Positions 6,780 through 9,473 of a DNA stretch of 9,473 bases are shown one piece after another. This stretch comes from Paludibacteraceae bacterium (GTDB lineage: Bacteria > Bacteroidota > Bacteroidia > Bacteroidales > Paludibacteraceae). Positions within the stretch are counted from its first letter, which is position 1. The number at the start of each line of letters is the position of its first letter. A program made the position numbers and the translations under genes. Where the stretch lies: positions 1 through 9,473 of the forward strand of contig CANFFA010000066.1 of assembly GCA_947445425.1 (NCBI GenBank), in the 5' to 3' direction. Below the pieces are notes generated by a model. It was not told where the DNA came from, ran no database searches, and saw only the letters and a program-made list of their open reading frames with translations.

Positions 6780-7652
6780 TTATTTCTTCAAGTCTTTGAA
6801 CATTTCAAAAGCATGTGCAGGGCTCATGTTATCGTGAATCAAAGCATGAACTGCTTGAATCATCGCAACAGGATCTTCTGATTGGAAAACATTGCGACCC
6901 ATGTCTACACCGGCAGCACCGTCGTTGATGGCTTTGTAACAAAGTTCCAATGCATCCAACTCAGGTAATTTTTTACCACCTGCAATCACGATAGGCACCG
7001 GGCAAGCAGCCACTACGTTTGCGAAACCTTCACAATAATAAGTCTTTACAATGTTGGCACCATTCTCAGCACAAACGCGAGAAGCCAAACCAAAGTAACG
7101 AGCATCACGTGCCATGTCTGTTCCAACCGCTGTAACACCCATTACCGGGATACCGTATTTAGAACCTAAATCAGCCGTTCTATCAAGATTAGCAACAGTG
7201 ATAGCTTCCATTTTTGGATCACCGATGGCCATCATTACTGCCATAGCCGAAACATTCATGCGGATAGCATCTTCGATGTCGATTACCACATTATTGTTCA
7301 ATTCAGTCAAGATAGTAGTACCGGCATCAGCACGCAAACAGATTGGTTTGTTGGTGTTAGCAGGAACAGAAGTTTGAAGAATACCGCGGGAACACATCAA
7401 AACATCTGCATAAGGCATCAATGGAGCAATGTTAATATCGATACGCTCTACCCCAGAAGTTGGGCCCATGATAAATCCGTGGTCGAAAGCCAACATTACT
7501 GACTTTCCTGATTTAGGGTTGAAGATACGCGTCATACGATCTTTCATTCCCCAAGATAAATTATCCGCACCTTTGATGTGGAAAGTTTGATTTTTAACTG
7601 TTTGGCCTAAACCAAATTTATTTCCTTCTCTTAGATCATCTAAATCTGCCAT
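6780..7652 (-). CDS. lsrF: LsrF-like 3-hydroxy-5-phosphonooxypentane-2,4-dione thiolase (DhnA-type class I aldolase family)
   Basis: At 290 residues it is nearly the same length as E. coli LsrF (291). Many segments recalled from that protein are present: MADLDD start, RIFNPKSGK, VMLAFDHG (D57), ERIDINIAPL, ADVLMC-RGIL, KTYY, CPVPIVIAGGKKLPE and GVDMGRN-FQS. The predicted Schiff-base lysine is K203 in IVKTYY, the same number as the LsrF catalytic lysine. The GGKK (225-228) and GRN (252-254) loops would bind the substrate phosphate. Known LsrF transfers the acetyl group of P-HPD to CoA, giving DHAP and acetyl-CoA, the last step of autoinducer-2 degradation in the cytoplasm. No lsrK, lsrG or lsr transporter is visible. 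Instead the gene follows dhaK and dhaL, so it may serve another phosphorylated ketose or diketone; a DhnA-type fructose-bisphosphate aldolase activity is the main alternative. Confidence 0.85.
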   Translation of the reverse strand: MADLDDLREGNKFGLGQTVKNQTFHIKGADNLSWGMKDRMTRIFNPKSGKSVMLAFDHGFIMGPTSGVERIDINIAPLMPYADVLMCSRGILQTSVPANTNKPICLRADAGTTILTELNNNVVIDIEDAIRMNVSAMAVMMAIGDPKMEAITVANLDRTADLGSKYGIPVMGVTAVGTDMARDARYFGLASRVCAENGANIVKTYYCEGFANVVAACPVPIVIAGGKKLPELDALELCYKAINDGAAGVDMGRNVFQSEDPVAMIQAVHALIHDNMSPAHAFEMFKDLKK

Positions 7653-7797
7653 AAAAAAGTGTTTAATGATTAATGTTTAGTGTTTAGTGATTAACGATTA
7701 GTGATTAACGATTAGTGATTAACGATTAGTGAATAGCGGAGGTATTCTTCTGAACGCTAAACACTAATCGTTAATCACTAATCGCTAATCGTTAAAT
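7653..7797. repeat. 7-nt-period inverted array, copy 2
   Basis: This fills the whole gap between the dhaL stop codon and the lsrF-like start. The left arm keeps a 7-nt register from 7661 to 7737: GTTTAAT, GATTAAT, GTTTAGT, GTTTAGT, then GATTAAC and GATTAGT alternating three times, then GAATAGC. An 18-nt loop (7738-7755) follows, then the right arm: GCTAAAC, ACTAATC, GTTAATC, ACTAATC, GCTAATC, GTTAAAT (7756-7797). The three units in the middle of the stem pair perfectly (21 bp), flanked by near-perfect units. The last right-arm unit overlaps the first base of the dhaL stop triplet. It is the same family as the array at 1427-1536. Confidence 0.86.
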
Positions 7798-8411
7798 TAT
7801 ACCGCTTTTGCGAATGAGTCAAACATGCATGACCATGAAGAAGCACCAGAATCGGCATGTCCAACCGAACGTTCGCCATAGTTACGGGCGCGTCCAAAGT
7901 TAGCTTTCATTTGTACAGTGTCGGCAGATCCTTTTAAGGCTGCTTCAGCACCTGCTTGTAGAATCACTTTGATATCATTTGAATCGCAAGCTTCTATGGC
8001 TTCAACCGCTGGAATCAAAGCATCCATCATGGTTTTGTCACCACGTTTTGCTTTAGTTTGTTTTTGAACACCTTCCAAGCCACCTCTGAACAAGGCTTTT
8101 AGCTCTTGAGCATTTAGTTCTGTACCACTGGCTACATCGCTCATTCCTAAAAAGAAACCTCCCAAAAGCGTACTGGTAGAACCGCTAGTTTTTAACATTA
8201 CATTAAAACCTACTTCATCAAACATTGCTTTGAACTCAGTCCCTTTGTCAGTTGCTTCTGTAACGGCATTTAAGGCTTGTACAATCGCTGTACCGTGATC
8301 GCCATCACCAATTACAGCGTCCAATGCTGAAAACTCGTCACCTCTGGCGGTAATGTTTACCAAAGCCAAGGCAATCATTTTTTTGAAATCTTCAATCGTT
8401 AATTTTTCCAT
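7797..8411 (-). CDS. dhaL: Dihydroxyacetone kinase nucleotide-binding subunit (DhaL)
   Basis: At 204 residues it is close to the usual 200-212 for DhaL. The Mg-ADP site is present as AVIGDGDHG, with D31, D36 and D38 matching the three metal-binding aspartates of E. coli DhaL (D30, D35, D37). Other family landmarks follow: GDKTMMDALIPAVEA (124-138), GRARNYGERSVGHADSGASS (173-192) and a helical-barrel pattern throughout. One landmark differs: where E. coli has a GGASGP-type loop, this protein has SGSTSTLLGG (76-85). DhaL carries the nucleotide and passes phosphate to the ketone held by DhaK. In PTS-dependent systems the ADP is re-phosphorylated by DhaM; no DhaM is seen here, so direct use of ATP is possible. 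The gene lies 59 bp downstream of dhaK and should be co-transcribed with it. Confidence 0.9.
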   Translation of the reverse strand: MEKLTIEDFKKMIALALVNITARGDEFSALDAVIGDGDHGTAIVQALNAVTEATDKGTEFKAMFDEVGFNVMLKTSGSTSTLLGGFFLGMSDVASGTELNAQELKALFRGGLEGVQKQTKAKRGDKTMMDALIPAVEAIEACDSNDIKVILQAGAEAALKGSADTVQMKANFGRARNYGERSVGHADSGASSWSCMFDSFAKAV

Positions 8412-8426
8412 CTTGATGTATTGTAA

Positions 8427-8454
8427 TCCCTCACAACCCTAAGGCTATGAGGGA
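8427..8454. repeat. Hairpin between dhaK and dhaL
   Basis: TCCCTCA (8427-8433) pairs with TGAGGGA (8448-8454), a 7-bp stem with a 14-nt loop, inside the 59-bp gap between the two kinase genes. On the minus strand it is followed by TTACAATACATC, without a T-run, so it is unlikely to be a full terminator. It could tune relative expression or mark an mRNA processing point; this is inference only. Confidence 0.5.
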
Positions 8455-8470
8455 ATTTAATTATTAATAA

Positions 8471-9473
8471 TTATTTACCAATAGTTGCCCAGTAAGGAGC
8501 ATTGGCCATTTTGTTTTTCAACAAATCAACATGGTCAGCATCCAATTTACCCAATACCAATTGGAAACCAGAAAGTTCTTGAACAGTTAAAATTTCAGCA
8601 ATTTTACCATCTACTACATTTACACCTTGTGCTTCAAGAATTTGACAAGCTCTGCGGAAAATAATGCTCATTTCCATGTGGGTAGTTGCACCTACACCGT
8701 TTACGATCACCATTACATTGTCACCAGCTTTTGGTTGTACTTTTTTCAACAATTGAGCCATCATTTTTTCAGCAGTATCATCAGCCGAAATCAACATTTG
8801 ACGACCACCACCGCCTTCGCCGTGTTGTCCCATACCGATTTCCATTTCTCCTGGCTCCAATTGAGAGATAACGCCACCGTTTTGTGGGTGCGTACAAGAT
8901 CCCATTGCTACGGCCAAAGTAGCCATTTGCAAATTGAAACGCTCTCCAATTTCGTAGATCTCTTCCAAAGATTTACCTGCTTCAGCAGCAGCACCTACAA
9001 TTTTATATAAAGGCACACAACCTACTAAACCGCGACAATCAACATCAGGAGTATCTAAACCTGCACTAATATCTTCGTGTGTAACCAATTGTTTCACTTT
9101 GATACCCGCACGCTCTGCCAATTGGCAAGCCATGTTAGCACTCATCACATCACCAGAGTGATTCAAAACTACCAAAAGAATACCTGCTTCACGTTTGAAT
9201 TTTTGTAAAGCTTGGAACAAACGTTGAGCTCCTGGAGCAGCGAAAACATCGCCCACTACTGAACAATCCAACATTCCTTCACCTACAAATCCACTCAAAG
9301 CAGGCTCGTGACCAGCACCTCCCAAAGTAACAATTGCCACTTTACTTTCATCTTTTGCATTTACGCGTACCACGATATTTTCACCATCTAATTTCACGAT
9401 GTCACGGTAAGCCATTACATAACCTTCAAGTAATTCTGCTGTAATATTGTCTGGTTCATTGATGAACTTGGTC
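8471..9473 (-). CDS. dhaK: Dihydroxyacetone kinase substrate-binding subunit (DhaK), 5' end cut off
   Basis: The frame stays open to the window edge. The ATG at 9415 is internal, because the 19 codons before it read TKFINEPDN, then ITAELLEGYV, which is the expected DhaK N-terminus (E. coli begins MKKLIND). With one further residue added, key positions match E. coli numbering: H56 in GGAGHEP, D109 in LNHSGD and H218 in GMGQHGEGG, the histidine that binds the ketone covalently as a hemiaminal. The true start is thus probably the codon just outside the window, giving about 334 residues, a little shorter than E. coli DhaK (356). The C-terminus APYWATIGK resembles the family ending. The first glycine loop reads TLGGAGHEP instead of the common SGGGSGHEP, and H218 is followed by GEGGGG rather than GEPG, so the substrate could be a larger ketose or diketone. 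Confidence 0.92.
   Translation of the reverse strand, partial: TKFINEPDNITAELLEGYVMAYRDIVKLDGENIVVRVNAKDESKVAIVTLGGAGHEPALSGFVGEGMLDCSVVGDVFAAPGAQRLFQALQKFKREAGILLVVLNHSGDVMSANMACQLAERAGIKVKQLVTHEDISAGLDTPDVDCRGLVGCVPLYKIVGAAAEAGKSLEEIYEIGERFNLQMATLAVAMGSCTHPQNGGVISQLEPGEMEIGMGQHGEGGGGRQMLISADDTAEKMMAQLLKKVQPKAGDNVMVIVNGVGATTHMEMSIIFRRACQILEAQGVNVVDGKIAEILTVQELSGFQLVLGKLDADHVDLLKNKMANAPYWATIGK

Noticed and set aside
6780..7652. Plain class I fructose-bisphosphate aldolase
   Set aside because: The fold family is shared, but length, N-terminus, K203 and the KTYY and IAGGKKLPE segments match LsrF more closely. It is kept only as an alternative activity.
8627..9010. Plus-strand reading frame of 127 codons within dhaK
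   Set aside because: It lies entirely opposite a conserved gene, its product has no recognisable pattern, and similar plus-strand frames occur opposite the other genes; treated as a shadow.

Overview
The window is most likely from a member of the Bacteroidota. It is AT-rich, starts lack Shine-Dalgarno sequences, one upstream region holds a weak TTTG/TANNTTTG-like promoter, and the intergenic repeats are of hairpin types I associate with that phylum. No rRNA, tRNA or marker gene is present, so the placement is an inference. All seven supported genes lie on the minus strand, so transcription runs from the right edge to the left edge.

Right part (about 6.78-9.47 kb): a sugar-phosphate module in the order dhaK (5' end cut by the window edge), dhaL, lsrF-like. 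DhaK and DhaL together make an ATP-dependent dihydroxyacetone-type kinase. The third protein looks like LsrF, the thiolase that splits phosphorylated 3-hydroxy-pentane-2,4-dione into DHAP and acetyl-CoA in autoinducer-2 breakdown; its predicted Schiff-base lysine is K203, the same number as in E. coli LsrF. The kinase pair keeps the catalytic residues but has altered glycine loops, so its substrate may not be dihydroxyacetone.

Middle part (about 1.54-6.45 kb): two exported proteins encoded 4 bp apart. The first is a small beta-propeller-like protein. The second is a 1321-residue multidomain protein: signal peptide, NPCBM-like module, helical region, propeller of the hydrazine synthase alpha (HzsA)-related type, two CXXCH haem sites, and a C-terminal formylglycine-generating-enzyme (FGE/SUMF1) fold that lacks the FGE copper-binding cysteine pair. 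This architecture is the most unusual protein feature here.

Left part (1-1.43 kb): a DUF1097-like membrane protein followed by an intrinsic terminator, then an exported thioredoxin-like protein with a WCSQC site.

The noncoding DNA is almost entirely structured repeats of two families, each present twice. One is a ~235-bp element with terminal inverted repeats and six small hairpins arranged as two mirror-image arms (611-846 and 6536-6770). The other is a strictly 7-nt-periodic array folded back on itself, which fills the whole gap between a stop codon and the next start codon (1427-1536 and 7653-7796). A third hairpin repeat lies at the left edge. These repeats separate the modules and may act as terminators, processing sites or mobile DNA.
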